Positions 1-7,314 of a stretch of 33,326 nt of DNA are shown here, in pieces. Positions within the stretch are counted from its first letter, which is position 1. Each line of letters begins with the position of its first letter. The notes below the pieces were generated by a model. It worked only from the letters and a program-made list of their open reading frames with translations. It was not told the DNA's origin and did no database searches. The position numbers and the translations under genes were made by a program. The DNA is taken from the NCBI GenBank assembly GCA_051883735.1, contig JBJEUH010000044.1, forward strand, positions 1 to 33,326, in the 5' to 3' direction. The stretch comes from Ventricola sp051883735 (GTDB lineage: Bacteria > Bacillota > Clostridia > Christensenellales > Aristaeellaceae).

Positions 1-1678
1 GGATATCCGTCTGGGCAATGGAGATGCTGTATGCCTGACAGGCGGAACTGTTGCTCGCAAGGAAGCGGTCTGCCATCTCCACGATGGTAACATCTTTTCC
101 TTCGTTCTTCAATTCCAACGCAGTCTCTGCGCCGGTGATTCCGCCGCCAATAACCGCAACCTTGTTGCCGATGGCCTTCTTGCTTCCATTCAGATAGTCA
201 TTTGCATAGATGATCGTATTCTTGCCGTCTTCTTCAACCTTGAGCACTCTCGCCTTGCCGCCGGCTGCCAGAATCACCGCATCAAATCCACCATTGGCAA
301 TCTTATCGAAGTCCGCTTCTTCCCTTACGATTGTAATTGCATCGTTTGCTTCGACATGTTTCTTATAGTACTGAATCAATCTTCTGATATTTGCCTTATT
401 GTCCGGAACAGAGGCTTCGATCATGGTTCCGCCAAAATCTCTCTTTTCAAAAATGGTAACCTTGTGACCACGTTTTGCGAGCGTCAGGGCGGCTTCACAG
501 CCCGCAGGGCCCGCTCCGACCACTGCAACATGCTTTTGCTCCTCTGCCGGTGTGATTTCCGGGCCTTCAAACTTGTACAAGGTCGGATTCACTGTACAAT
601 GAATGGGGGTGTGAGACAGCAAGCCCCGATCCAGGCATCCAATCAGACAGTTGATGCAAGGCTTGATATCCTCCGCCTTTCCTTCCTTGGCCTTCCTGGC
701 CCAGCAGGGATCTGCCAGCTGAGAGCGGCCTAATGCAACGAAATCTCCCGCGCCTTCCTCCAGCAGCCGTTCTGCATCCTCGGGGGTAAACACATTATGC
801 CCGATGAAGACAGGAATATGGACAGCATCCTTGATCATCTTCGTGTGCTCAGCATTGTATGCATTGGGAAGAAGGAATTCCATCGATGCCGTAGCGTGGG
901 TGCCACCCATAATATTCAGATGAGATACCCCTTCCTTCTCCAGGGCCTTTGCAACCTCAATCGTTTCCTCAATCCGGATTCCTTCCGGCTCCCAGTCTTC
1001 CGTGCTCAGCTTCACACCAATCGGGAAGTCCGGACCGCATTTCTTTTTCATGTTGCGTACAATCTCAAGCAGCAATCTCATCCGGTTATGCAGGGAGCCT
1101 CCATACATATCCGTGCGTTTATTGTCGTGCGGCGAGAGAAAGTTGGTGGGAATGCATCCGGCTGCTCCATGTACTTCAACGATTTGGAATCCTGCATGCT
1201 TGCAGCGCAATGCAGCATCGCCGAATCTTTCTACGAGTTCATGGATTTCGTCCATCGTAAGTTCTCTGGGAACCTTCGCGCCCGCTTCATACCACGGTTC
1301 AAAGGTAATCGCTGAAGCGCCAATCACATCAGCGCTTCCTACGAAACCGGCATCGCGACCGGGATGGGCGATCTGCATTCCAGCAACTGCGCCGTGCTGC
1401 TTGATCGCCTCTGCCAGTAGCGTGAGACCGGCAACATATTCATCGGAATCTGCCCGCAGACCGCAGGACGTCATCGGAACCGGAACAGCATTGTCCATGA
1501 AAATCAGTCCTGCGCCACCCTCGGCAGCCTGTGCATAGGCCTTGATCTGACGGTCTGTTACCGTGCCATCCGGATTCCCCAGATACGTTCCCATTGAATT
1601 GCGCACAATTCTGTTCTTGATCACTACATTTCCGATTTTGCCTTTTTGAAACAACTGCGGATAATACTTATTTGCCAT
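1..1678 (-). CDS. FAD/FMN/Fe-S oxidoreductase, 2-enoate / 2,4-dienoyl-CoA reductase family (3' end missing)
   Basis: The start is ATG at 1678, behind an AAAGGGG-type ribosome site; 559 residues are present and the C-terminus runs off the left edge. Residues 1 to about 335 form an old-yellow-enzyme TIM barrel (HPGR at 105-108, and the FLSP...RTDMYGGS...NR block at 180-199). A CxxCx3Cx12C iron-sulfur motif follows (Cys341, 344, 348, 361). After it come an FAD-binding GAGPAG at 388-393 and a second dinucleotide fold with GGGITG at 511-516. Enzymes built this way use NAD(P)H to reduce C=C bonds of enoates, dienoyl-CoA thioesters or bile-acid intermediates (BaiCD/BaiH type) in the cytoplasm. The substrate cannot be read from the sequence. 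It is divergent from a TetR-type regulator, the likely controller. Family proteins are about 640-680 residues, so roughly 100 are missing. Confidence 0.9.
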   Translation of the reverse strand, partial: MANKYYPQLFQKGKIGNVVIKNRIVRNSMGTYLGNPDGTVTDRQIKAYAQAAEGGAGLIFMDNAVPVPMTSCGLRADSDEYVAGLTLLAEAIKQHGAVAGMQIAHPGRDAGFVGSADVIGASAITFEPWYEAGAKVPRELTMDEIHELVERFGDAALRCKHAGFQIVEVHGAAGCIPTNFLSPHDNKRTDMYGGSLHNRMRLLLEIVRNMKKKCGPDFPIGVKLSTEDWEPEGIRIEETIEVAKALEKEGVSHLNIMGGTHATASMEFLLPNAYNAEHTKMIKDAVHIPVFIGHNVFTPEDAERLLEEGAGDFVALGRSQLADPCWARKAKEGKAEDIKPCINCLIGCLDRGLLSHTPIHCTVNPTLYKFEGPEITPAEEQKHVAVVGAGPAGCEAALTLAKRGHKVTIFEKRDFGGTMIEASVPDNKANIRRLIQYYKKHVEANDAITIVREEADFDKIANGGFDAVILAAGGKARVLKVEEDGKNTIIYANDYLNGSKKAIGNKVAVIGGGITGAETALELKNEGKDVTIVEMADRFLASNSSACQAYSISIAQTDI

Positions 1679-1736
1679 AGTCTCTTCCCCTTTCGTCATG
1701 TTTTGGATATAATAATGGTAAGCTATTGTTGTTTTT

Positions 1737-1777
1737 TTGACAAGCAACAAAAAAGGCAAAAAAGTTGCATAAGCAAC
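1737..1777. promoter_or_regulatory. Possible operator/promoter elements between oxidoreductase and TetR genes
   Basis: The 132-bp divergent gap contains a perfect inverted repeat GTTGC-ATAA-GCAAC at 1764-1777, another AGCAAC half-site at 1743-1748, and a TTGACA at 1737-1742 facing the TetR gene. A TTGTCA/TACCAT pair (17-bp spacer) faces the oxidoreductase at 1743-1715. The -10 elements are weak. The placement fits a TetR-family operator, but binding is inferred. Confidence 0.4.
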
Positions 1778-1810
1778 CCATTTAGACCAAATGTCTCACG
1801 GAGGTCAAAT

Positions 1811-2407
1811 ATGCGTACAGACTTAAGAGTACAAAAAACCCGACAGGCAGTCCAGTCTAAATTCTTCGATCTATTGGAAACACATGAGTTTCAAGATATT
1901 ACCATCAAGATGCTGATCCTGGAATGCAAGATCAACCGTTCCAGCTTCTATCGGAACTATGAAGACAAATATGATTTGGTTGATAAAATCGTGGAAGAAC
2001 TCATGGGCCAGTTTGAAAAGGTGATTAATCCGCATTTTGTATCCTGTGATACAAAAGAAGAATCTGCCTTTACACAATATTTTCTGCCTATGCTCAACTA
2101 TTTCGAATGCCACAAACGTGCATTATTGTCGATGCATAAGCGGACTCTTCCTGTGAATATTTTTGATCAGATGCAGGCAATGTACCGCAAGTATATATTC
2201 AAGGAACTTGTTGATACATACCATATTCAAGAATCTCAGTTGGAAAATGCTGCTTTCTTTTCTCAAATCATTGCCTCCAACATTCTCACTTCAATGAAAT
2301 GGTGGCATTTGGAAAATCCCCGGATGTCCAAGGAAGCCATGCTGAATATCATGACGGACACCGTCTTAAGTGGAGTGTTCTCCAGTATGAAGAAAGAGTT
2401 TTATTGA
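1811..2407 (+). CDS. TetR/AcrR-family transcriptional regulator
   Basis: 198 residues. The ATG at 1811 was chosen because GGAGGT lies at 1800-1805; the open frame extends further upstream, but only through the AT-rich divergent promoter region. Residues 5-60 form the TetR helix-turn-helix (FQDITIKMLILECKINRSSFYRNYEDKYDLV), with the typical S/T-FYRxYxDK recognition helix. The remainder is an all-helical ligand/dimer domain of the type seen in dihydroxyacetone-kinase-operon-like TetR proteins. It is divergently arranged with the FAD/Fe-S oxidoreductase, so local repression of that gene, and of itself, is the simplest role. The inducing ligand is unknown. Confidence 0.88.
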   Translation: MRTDLRVQKTRQAVQSKFFDLLETHEFQDITIKMLILECKINRSSFYRNYEDKYDLVDKIVEELMGQFEKVINPHFVSCDTKEESAFTQYFLPMLNYFECHKRALLSMHKRTLPVNIFDQMQAMYRKYIFKELVDTYHIQESQLENAAFFSQIIASNILTSMKWWHLENPRMSKEAMLNIMTDTVLSGVFSSMKKEFY

Positions 2408-2571
2408 ATAAGTCATTCATCTCTGGTGCACTGGCAAACGAATCACTGCTGGACATGCAGGGGATCATAGAAGCAATCAGCCGATACTATAATGCAAATG
2501 GCGAGAGCTTCGAAGGCATCTTTGTGGCTCCAGAATAGGAGGAGTTCTGTGTATAGCTAAAGCTTTAACCT

Positions 2572-2600
2572 CCACCGGCTGAGCCGGCGGTTTTCTTTTG
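2572..2600 (+). terminator. Intrinsic terminator-like hairpin downstream of TetR gene
   Basis: CCACCGGC-TGA-GCCGGCGG forms a stem with one A.C mismatch and is followed by TTTTCTTTTG. It lies 165 bases after the TetR stop codon. The intervening stretch, 2408-2571, has no gene with a start and a ribosome site. Confidence 0.6.
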
Positions 2601-2610
2601 GACAATCAAA

Positions 2611-2650
2611 GGATGGTGCTGCCAACTGGTAGCACCATCCTTCTTTTTTG
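2611..2650 (+). terminator. Strong intrinsic terminator
   Basis: A perfect 10-bp stem, GGATGGTGCT / AGCACCATCC, with a 10-base loop is followed directly by TTCTTTTTT. It backs up the weaker hairpin just upstream and insulates the convergent MerR gene. On the minus strand there is no U-tract after the stem, so it acts for plus-strand transcripts. Confidence 0.85.
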
Positions 2651-2672
2651 TATGGCCAGATGCGGCCAGTAA

Positions 2673-3464
2673 TCAAAAGGTGAACTGCGGAACTTGTATC
2701 TCACTGTGTCTACTGTTGAAGTGTAGTTTATTCATCAGCATGTTCGATATGATAACTGTTCCCTTGTCTTGTTGTGGGAAATGCTTCTCTATCAAATCCA
2801 ACATCTGTGTGTCCGGTGTCAGGTCCACCTGCAGACAGGAGAAAGTCCCTGCGGGAACTCGGATGATCCGCTCCTCCTCCGGGCGGGGATGCAGCACTTG
2901 AAAGAAGAAGGAAAATTGCTCCTGTCCGGCATTCGGATGAAGCAGGATACCGAAGGGAAAAACCGGGATCAATTCGCGCTCCTGTGCATAGTGAAACAGC
3001 TCCATTGCGGTTTGCTCTTTCTGCTCCACATCGCTTAAATCTCCCTCAAACGGTTTTTCAATGAAAAACCGCTCCGCTATCTCCCGGGTATAAACACCCG
3101 TATGGTTGCTGTACGCTTGATTCTGATCCATGTTGTCCAACTCGAACTGAATCAGCTCCAAGCCCTGCCGCATTTCATCCATTCTTTTCTGCATAGCGTC
3201 TTTTCCATCTTCTAATATTCCTCGCTTATTGACGTCTCCGTTGCCATCGGTATATTCCTGCAGCTTCTTGAGGGGAATCCGAAGACGGATACACAATGTA
3301 ATAATATCCAGAATGAGCAACTGATCCGGCAGATAGTAGCGGTATTTTGTTTGGGGATCGATCCAAGCAGGCAGTAAGATCTTTAGCTTCTCATAATACC
3401 GGATCGAATTTACATCGACATTTCTCAGTTTCGCAAACTCGCTAATGGTTAAGTACTTCTTCAA
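2673..3464 (-). CDS. MerR-family transcriptional regulator with effector-binding domain
   Basis: 263 residues. The start is a TTG at 3464, set by the ribosome site AGAGGAGGG seven bases upstream; no ATG lies nearby in frame. Residues 3-70 are a MerR winged helix (YLTISEFAKL...DVNSIRYYEKLKILLP). A coiled coil follows at roughly 75-115, then a C-terminal domain like the GyrI/BltR multidrug-binding fold. It is divergent from the MATE pump at 3719. The pump promoter has the 19-bp spacer typical of MerR-activated promoters, so ligand-dependent activation of efflux is the likely role. The drug or metabolite is unknown. The extra C-terminal domain and lack of metal-binding cysteines argue against a metal sensor. 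Confidence 0.9.
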   Translation of the reverse strand: MKKYLTISEFAKLRNVDVNSIRYYEKLKILLPAWIDPQTKYRYYLPDQLLILDIITLCIRLRIPLKKLQEYTDGNGDVNKRGILEDGKDAMQKRMDEMRQGLELIQFELDNMDQNQAYSNHTGVYTREIAERFFIEKPFEGDLSDVEQKEQTAMELFHYAQERELIPVFPFGILLHPNAGQEQFSFFFQVLHPRPEEERIIRVPAGTFSCLQVDLTPDTQMLDLIEKHFPQQDKGTVIISNMLMNKLHFNSRHSEIQVPQFTF

Positions 3465-3476
3465 ATCAATTCCCTC

Positions 3477-3522
3477 CTCTTGACTTTATTATTATAACAA
3501 AGTTTAAGCAATGCGTAAAGAA
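3477..3522 (-). promoter_or_regulatory. merR promoter overlapping first copy of the repeated operator
   Basis: On the minus strand, TTTACG and TATAAT are separated by 17 bp immediately upstream of the MerR gene. The -10 lies inside the imperfect palindrome CTTTATTATTATAACAAAG at 3484-3502. The 21 bases at 3477-3497 are identical to 3652-3672. MerR binding here would shut off its own synthesis (inference). Confidence 0.6.
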
Positions 3523-3577
3523 CACTATCAAGACAGGGGTGCTATATGTTTCATACAATGCCGCCATGCTCCTCCAA

Positions 3578-3595
3578 TGACAAACCTCTTTGTCA
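3578..3595. repeat. Small inverted repeat in the merR/MATE gap
   Basis: TGACAAA-CCTC-TTTGTCA is a perfect 7-bp inverted repeat with a 4-base loop, midway between the two operator copies. It has no adjacent U-tract, so its function is uncertain. Confidence 0.35.
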
Positions 3596-3651
3596 CTTAC
3601 TACTTTTTTCAGTCCGTTATTAACACTTTGATGCATTTTGTAAACTCAAAG

Positions 3652-3685
3652 CTCTTGACTTTATTATTATAATAGGGTTTAGAAT
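3652..3685 (+). promoter_or_regulatory. MerR-type promoter of the MATE gene (19-bp spacer)
   Basis: TTGACT at 3655-3660 and TAGAAT at 3680-3685 are separated by 19 bp, the stretched spacing of promoters that need MerR-family DNA distortion. The spacer holds the second copy of the operator-like sequence, with 21 bases identical to 3477-3497. Transcription would begin about 25-30 bases before the MATE start codon. Confidence 0.7.
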
Positions 3686-3718
3686 GACTGTAAACCAGTA
3701 AGGAAAAGGAGGTTTATT

Positions 3719-5098
3719 ATGTCAGTCGTATCAAATACCCATGCAGATGCGGCGCTGGGAACGGAGCGAGTTAGCAAGCTCATGCTCCGATTTGCTGTTC
3801 CCAGTGTCATTTCCATGGTAGTCAACTCTATTTATAACCTAGTCGACCAGATCTTTATCGGTCAGGGCGTCGGTTATCTCGGTAATGCCGGAACAAATGT
3901 TGTGATGCCGATGTCGACATTCCTGATGGCGCTCACCATGATGATTGGTGCAGGCACAGCTACTTATATTAGTTTGAACCTGGGAAGAGGCGACCCGGAT
4001 CGGGCATCGCGAGGCGCAAGCAATGCTATAACGGTCACCGTGATCATTGGTATTGTGACCGCAATTGTATTCGAGTTGTTTATGGAGCAGCTCTGCCGTT
4101 TATTTGGCGCCACAGACGGCGTTCTTCCCTATGCAATGGCCTATGGACGGATCATCGTACTGGGCTTCCCGTTTTCTGCCATTGACTGTGCCTTTGGTGA
4201 CATGATCCGCGCGGACTGCCGGCCAAGAGAGAGCATGGCCGGTCTTCTGATCGGATGCATCACCAATATTATTCTGGATCCTGTGTTTATTTTTGTGTTC
4301 CATTGGGGAGTTGAAGGCGCAGCCTTGGCTACTGTCATCGGACAGGCGCTGAATGCAGTTTACTACATCTGGTGCGCTTCCCACTTTACGACCATTCGTC
4401 TTGAAAAGAGATACTTCAAGCCTCAGTGGAAGACCGTCCGCTCGATCTGCACCCTTGGTGTTTCCAACTTCATCACTCAGATCTCCAGCGTCGTGGTAAT
4501 GACCGTACTGAACAACCTGGTCACCATTTATGGAGCCGCATCGGAGTTTGGGGCAGACATTCCGCTGGCTGTATTGGGCATCGTCACAAAAGTCAACAAT
4601 CTGGCTACCGGCATTGTACTGGGCATTGCCACGGGCTGCCAGCCGATTTTAAGCTACAACTACGGCAGCGGTCAATACTCGAGAGTAAAGAGCACATTCA
4701 AGTATGCGGTGATTGTTGCTTTCCTGGTCATGACGGTGACAAGAATCATCTTCTGGCTGTTCCCGGAGCAGATCATCAGCCTGTTTGGTCGTGAGTCTGA
4801 TCTGTATGTGGCCTTTGCTGTGAAATGTTTTAACATCTTCCTGCTGGCGATCCCTTTGACCAGTATTACCGTGGTATCCAGCGTTTTGTTCCAGTCTATT
4901 GGAAAAGCCGGTCTTTCCGCTTTCCTGTCGCTGACCCGACAGTTCCTTTATTTCATTCCAATCATGCTGATTCTGGCGCCGATCCTGGGCCTTGATGGCA
5001 TTCTTTGGGGGGCTTCTACATCCGATACCCTGTCCTGTATCACTGCTGTGATTCTGGTCGCTGTAAATTGGAAAAAGATGTTTAAGCAGATATACTGA
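3719..5098 (+). CDS. MATE-family multidrug efflux transporter
   Basis: 459 residues, a normal length for the family. The ATG at 3719 follows AAAGGAGG at 3705-3712. The protein is mostly hydrophobic, with about 12 predicted membrane helices in two MatE repeats (roughly 20-180 and 240-400). It shows family hallmarks such as the early P-V-N-x-IYNLVDQIFIGQ segment and the QPILSYNYGSGQ loop at the start of the second half. MATE proteins export cationic or other compounds across the inner membrane using Na+ or H+ gradients. It is controlled from a MerR-type promoter by the divergent MerR gene. The next gene starts 140 bp later without a clear terminator between, so read-through into the small-protein operon is possible. 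The substrate is unknown. Confidence 0.93.
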   Translation: MSVVSNTHADAALGTERVSKLMLRFAVPSVISMVVNSIYNLVDQIFIGQGVGYLGNAGTNVVMPMSTFLMALTMMIGAGTATYISLNLGRGDPDRASRGASNAITVTVIIGIVTAIVFELFMEQLCRLFGATDGVLPYAMAYGRIIVLGFPFSAIDCAFGDMIRADCRPRESMAGLLIGCITNIILDPVFIFVFHWGVEGAALATVIGQALNAVYYIWCASHFTTIRLEKRYFKPQWKTVRSICTLGVSNFITQISSVVVMTVLNNLVTIYGAASEFGADIPLAVLGIVTKVNNLATGIVLGIATGCQPILSYNYGSGQYSRVKSTFKYAVIVAFLVMTVTRIIFWLFPEQIISLFGRESDLYVAFAVKCFNIFLLAIPLTSITVVSSVLFQSIGKAGLSAFLSLTRQFLYFIPIMLILAPILGLDGILWGASTSDTLSCITAVILVAVNWKKMFKQIY

Positions 5099-5238
5099 CC
5101 CGACAGCCGGGGGCATTGTCTCGCATTGTGCGTGAGGAACAGCTTCATACCCAAGCGAAACGAACAAATGCTATAAATACAGGCTGGCGTGGACGAATCC
5201 AGCGTTCCTTTGTTCAGCAAGCCATTGGAGGAATTGCA

Positions 5239-5547
5239 TTGGCCATCAGAAAAACCTACAGTGTCAAAGATGAAAAAAACCCGTGGCAGGCGCTGGCCGA
5301 TGCCATCATCATTCAGGCGGTCAAGGATTATCGAAGCCGCGCCCGGATGATCAAGCGAATCCGCGGATGCCTAAAGAAACCAAAGAAAATGCCCCCATCT
5401 GAAGCAGCCTATCAGATACAGCGCTTACAGTTGTTTGAAAAAGAGCAGGTTGCCGCGCGTGAATTCTTCTGCTCCAAATGGTTTGGCTCTTTGTCAGATT
5501 TGGACGGAAATGACTTGTTGGATGGACTACAAAAGGAGGCGATGTGA
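5239..5547 (+). CDS. Small protein of unknown function, accessory-element type
   Basis: 102 residues from a TTG start at 5239, chosen because GGAGG (5227-5231) sits exactly seven bases upstream. The frame is open further 5' but without another good ribosome site. The protein is charged, with a basic middle (RSRARMIKRIRGCLKKPKK) and a conserved-looking end (REFFCSKWFGSLSDLDGNDLLDGL). From memory, short proteins with an 'ANAI..QAV.DYR ... FF.S.W...L...DG..L' pattern are common in mobile regions of gut Clostridia. That likeness is a recollection and has not been checked by search. The stop codon overlaps the start of the next gene, suggesting translational coupling. No function is assigned. Confidence 0.7.
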   Translation: MAIRKTYSVKDEKNPWQALADAIIIQAVKDYRSRARMIKRIRGCLKKPKKMPPSEAAYQIQRLQLFEKEQVAAREFFCSKWFGSLSDLDGNDLLDGLQKEAM

Positions 5548-5741
5548 TGCCTGTTGATTTCATATATTATGTAGAAAGGAAAATCAATATGGATATTCGA
5601 GCAAAAATTGGCGCATTGGAAAACCGGCTGAACGTTTTGCTTGCCAGAAGAAAGGATAACCAAGGCGTGTGCAGAAGGATCCAGCGGGAGATCCGCAATC
5701 TGAAGAAGCAATTACCACCCCAGAGCGAGGAGGTACAGTAA
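5547..5741 (+). CDS. Small coiled-coil protein of unknown function
   Basis: 64 residues from ATG 5547, which overlaps the previous stop (TGA 5545-5547) and has GGAGG at 5535-5539. An alternative start is ATG 5589, preceded by AAAGGA with an 8-base gap, giving a 50-residue protein (MDIRAKIGALENRL...). That shorter form contains all of the heptad-like, highly charged part and may be the true product. The end, VCRRIQREIRNLKKQLPP, is strongly basic and helical. It sits one base before the cytidylate-kinase-like gene and so belongs to the same operon. Function is unknown. Confidence 0.65.
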   Translation: MPVDFIYYVERKINMDIRAKIGALENRLNVLLARRKDNQGVCRRIQREIRNLKKQLPPQSEEVQ

Positions 5742-5742
5742 C

Positions 5743-6345
5743 ATGGGAAACAAGATCATTACCATAGGGCGTCAGTATGGCAGTGGTGGCCGTGAGATCG
5801 GAGAGAAATTGGCAAAGAAGCTGGGATACGCCTTCTACGATACACTGCTGCTGGAAAAAACTGCGGGCCATAGCTGCATCTCACAATCTATTCTGGAACG
5901 GTATGATGAACGGCTGGCAGATAAATGGCTAAATACCGCGTTGAACAGCGGAACGATGGGAATAGATCAGTTACCCATACCAATCAGAGCAGCTGTTTCC
6001 CAATTCGAAACAATCCTCAAGATCGGACAAACGGAGTCAGCAGTCATTGTTGGGCGGTGTGCAGACTATGTGCTGCGAGAACAGAATAATGTGCTCTCTG
6101 TTTTTATCCATGCGGAAATGGAGCACCGAGTTTCCCGTGTGACGGCGAGAAACAAGGTTTGCGAGGCCGAAGCAAAGAAACTGATCCAAAACACAGACAG
6201 ACATCGTGCTGCCTATTACGAATATTATACTGACAAACGTTGGGGAGATTCTCAGAGCTATCATCTATGTATCGACAGCGGCCTGTTTGGCATAGACGGC
6301 GCTGTTACCGTATTGCAGAATTGCTTGCAGTCGATACCGAAATAA
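5743..6345 (+). CDS. Cytidylate-kinase-like family protein
   Basis: 200 residues. The ATG at 5743 is preceded by GAGGAGG and lies one base after the previous stop. The N-terminus ITIGRQYGSGGREIGEKLAKKLG is the P-loop region of the cytidylate-kinase-like (Cytidylate_kin2) group, which differs from housekeeping Cmk in its GSGG signature. A mid-protein VGRCADYVL and an HRVSRVTAR...EA.KLI..TD..R..YY..YT segment correspond to the LID and arginine-rich region of nucleoside monophosphate kinases. It probably phosphorylates a nucleotide or related small molecule with ATP, but the substrate is not established for this group. Its position after two small accessory proteins and a MATE pump suggests an accessory cassette rather than core nucleotide metabolism. 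Confidence 0.85.
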   Translation: MGNKIITIGRQYGSGGREIGEKLAKKLGYAFYDTLLLEKTAGHSCISQSILERYDERLADKWLNTALNSGTMGIDQLPIPIRAAVSQFETILKIGQTESAVIVGRCADYVLREQNNVLSVFIHAEMEHRVSRVTARNKVCEAEAKKLIQNTDRHRAAYYEYYTDKRWGDSQSYHLCIDSGLFGIDGAVTVLQNCLQSIPK

Positions 6346-6384
6346 TGTCTGTAAACCTCACCCATGGGAAGGTATTTTCTTTCT

Positions 6385-6420
6385 GAAACCGGCTGCGTAT
6401 CTGTTCGCTGCCGGTTTCTT
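6385..6420 (+). terminator. Hairpin downstream of cytidylate-kinase-like gene, probable terminator
   Basis: GAAACCGGC (6385-6393) pairs perfectly with GCCGGTTTC (6410-6418). Inside it, GCG/CGC pairs across a single T.T mismatch, leaving an 8-base loop. The following tract (TT, then AATGGG) is poor in U, so termination would rely on the TTTCTT part of the 3' arm. It lies 40 bases after the stop codon at 6345. Confidence 0.5.
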
Positions 6421-6425
6421 AATGG

Positions 6426-6476
6426 GCCATTGCCTGCCCATAAGCTGATCGCCACGGCAATGGCTTATATTATGGG
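6426..6476 (+). other. Interlocked inverted repeats, possible RNA pseudoknot
   Basis: Two complementary pairs interleave: GCCATTGCC (6426-6434) with GGCAATGGC (6456-6464), and CCCATAA (6437-6443) with TTATGGG (6470-6476). The a-b-a'-b' order with a 2-base first loop is the geometry of an H-type pseudoknot. It lies 121 bases before the MarR start. No known riboswitch class was recognised, and chance or residual coding sequence remains possible. Confidence 0.35.
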
Positions 6477-6597
6477 TAAGATCATTCAGGTCATCGATGC
6501 GGTTCCTACTGTACAGTCCTCAATGAAAGAAAGACAGGTATCATACCGAACTCTTTATCATATCAGTAAACACATTTTCCGGAAGGAGGCGTGATCG

Positions 6598-7062
6598 ATG
6601 CATCACCAGAAAACAGAAAAGGCTCAGATAGGGATCTCTCGAATCATGCGCTCCGTATGCAACAGCTATACCATCATGGTAAATCAAATATTGCAACCCC
6701 TTGGGTTGACGGCGACTCAGAGCGAGGTCCTCCTATATTTATACCAACAACCATCCGAACCTGTTGAAACCAGGATGTTGCTTCAACTCTTGCAAATATC
6801 TCCCGCATCTTTGTCCAGCACATTAAAGCATCTAAAGCAGAAGGGATATATTCGCTTCTCACAGCGTGGAGATATGCGAAAGAAGCAGGTTTCGCTGACC
6901 GTTCGCGCACTGGAAATCCAGGGTGAGCTGACAGCTACGATGCTGCATCTGGAAGAAATCTACCTCCGGACGGTGACCGATTCCGAATATACAGCCGTGC
7001 AGGAGGCTTTACAAAAAATCATGCGCAACATCAAAACGCAACTGGAGACAAAGCAGATTTGA
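6598..7062 (+). CDS. MarR-family transcriptional regulator
   Basis: 154 residues, the usual length. The ATG at 6598 is preceded by GGAAGGAGG. The N-terminal dimer helix (residues 10-40) is followed by a winged helix: the recognition region ISPASLSSTLKHLKQKGYI lies at 67-85 and the wing SQRGDMRKKQVSLT at 88-101. The long C-terminal helix completes the dimer interface. MarR proteins repress efflux or stress genes and release DNA when they bind small aromatic ligands. The target is not evident; its own operon or the nearby MATE/kinase cassette are candidates. It sits at the right end of the low-GC segment, with 252 bp of non-coding DNA after it. Confidence 0.88.
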   Translation: MHHQKTEKAQIGISRIMRSVCNSYTIMVNQILQPLGLTATQSEVLLYLYQQPSEPVETRMLLQLLQISPASLSSTLKHLKQKGYIRFSQRGDMRKKQVSLTVRALEIQGELTATMLHLEEIYLRTVTDSEYTAVQEALQKIMRNIKTQLETKQI

Positions 7063-7314
7063 GACTTCCTGTAACTGGCATTACCCAATCGCAGACTAGC
7101 TTTGCTTTGCATTTGTTAAGCTTATCAACAATCTCAGAGTAACCCCGAACTGCATCTCTGCTAATTTGATTAGCAAGCATTCTTTCGAGCGCGTTGCTGC
7201 GTATGCTTTGATCGCTTTGCGATAGGGGCGCCAGGGAATTCATCCCCCGCCTGTGGACGCCTCCCAGACTCCTTCCCTGTCTCGCGCTGATCAATCGTCC
7301 TGATGAGGACAATG
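7063..7314. other. Non-coding gap at composition change
   Basis: This gap separates the lower-GC, mostly plus-strand segment from the high-GC, minus-strand segment. A minus-strand frame (7312-7031) is open through it and into the MarR 3' end, but it lacks a convincing ribosome site. No transposase, integrase or tRNA was seen. It may be the edge of an inserted segment or of a join between sequences. Confidence 0.4.

Noticed and set aside
6364..6594. Plus-strand open frame of 76 codons between the kinase-like and MarR genes
   Set aside because: The ATG has no ribosome site and the frame runs through the terminator hairpin and the interlocked repeats.
7031..7312. Minus-strand open frame of 93 codons in the composition gap
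   Set aside because: No ribosome site before any start, antisense overlap with the MarR 3' end, and no recognisable domain.
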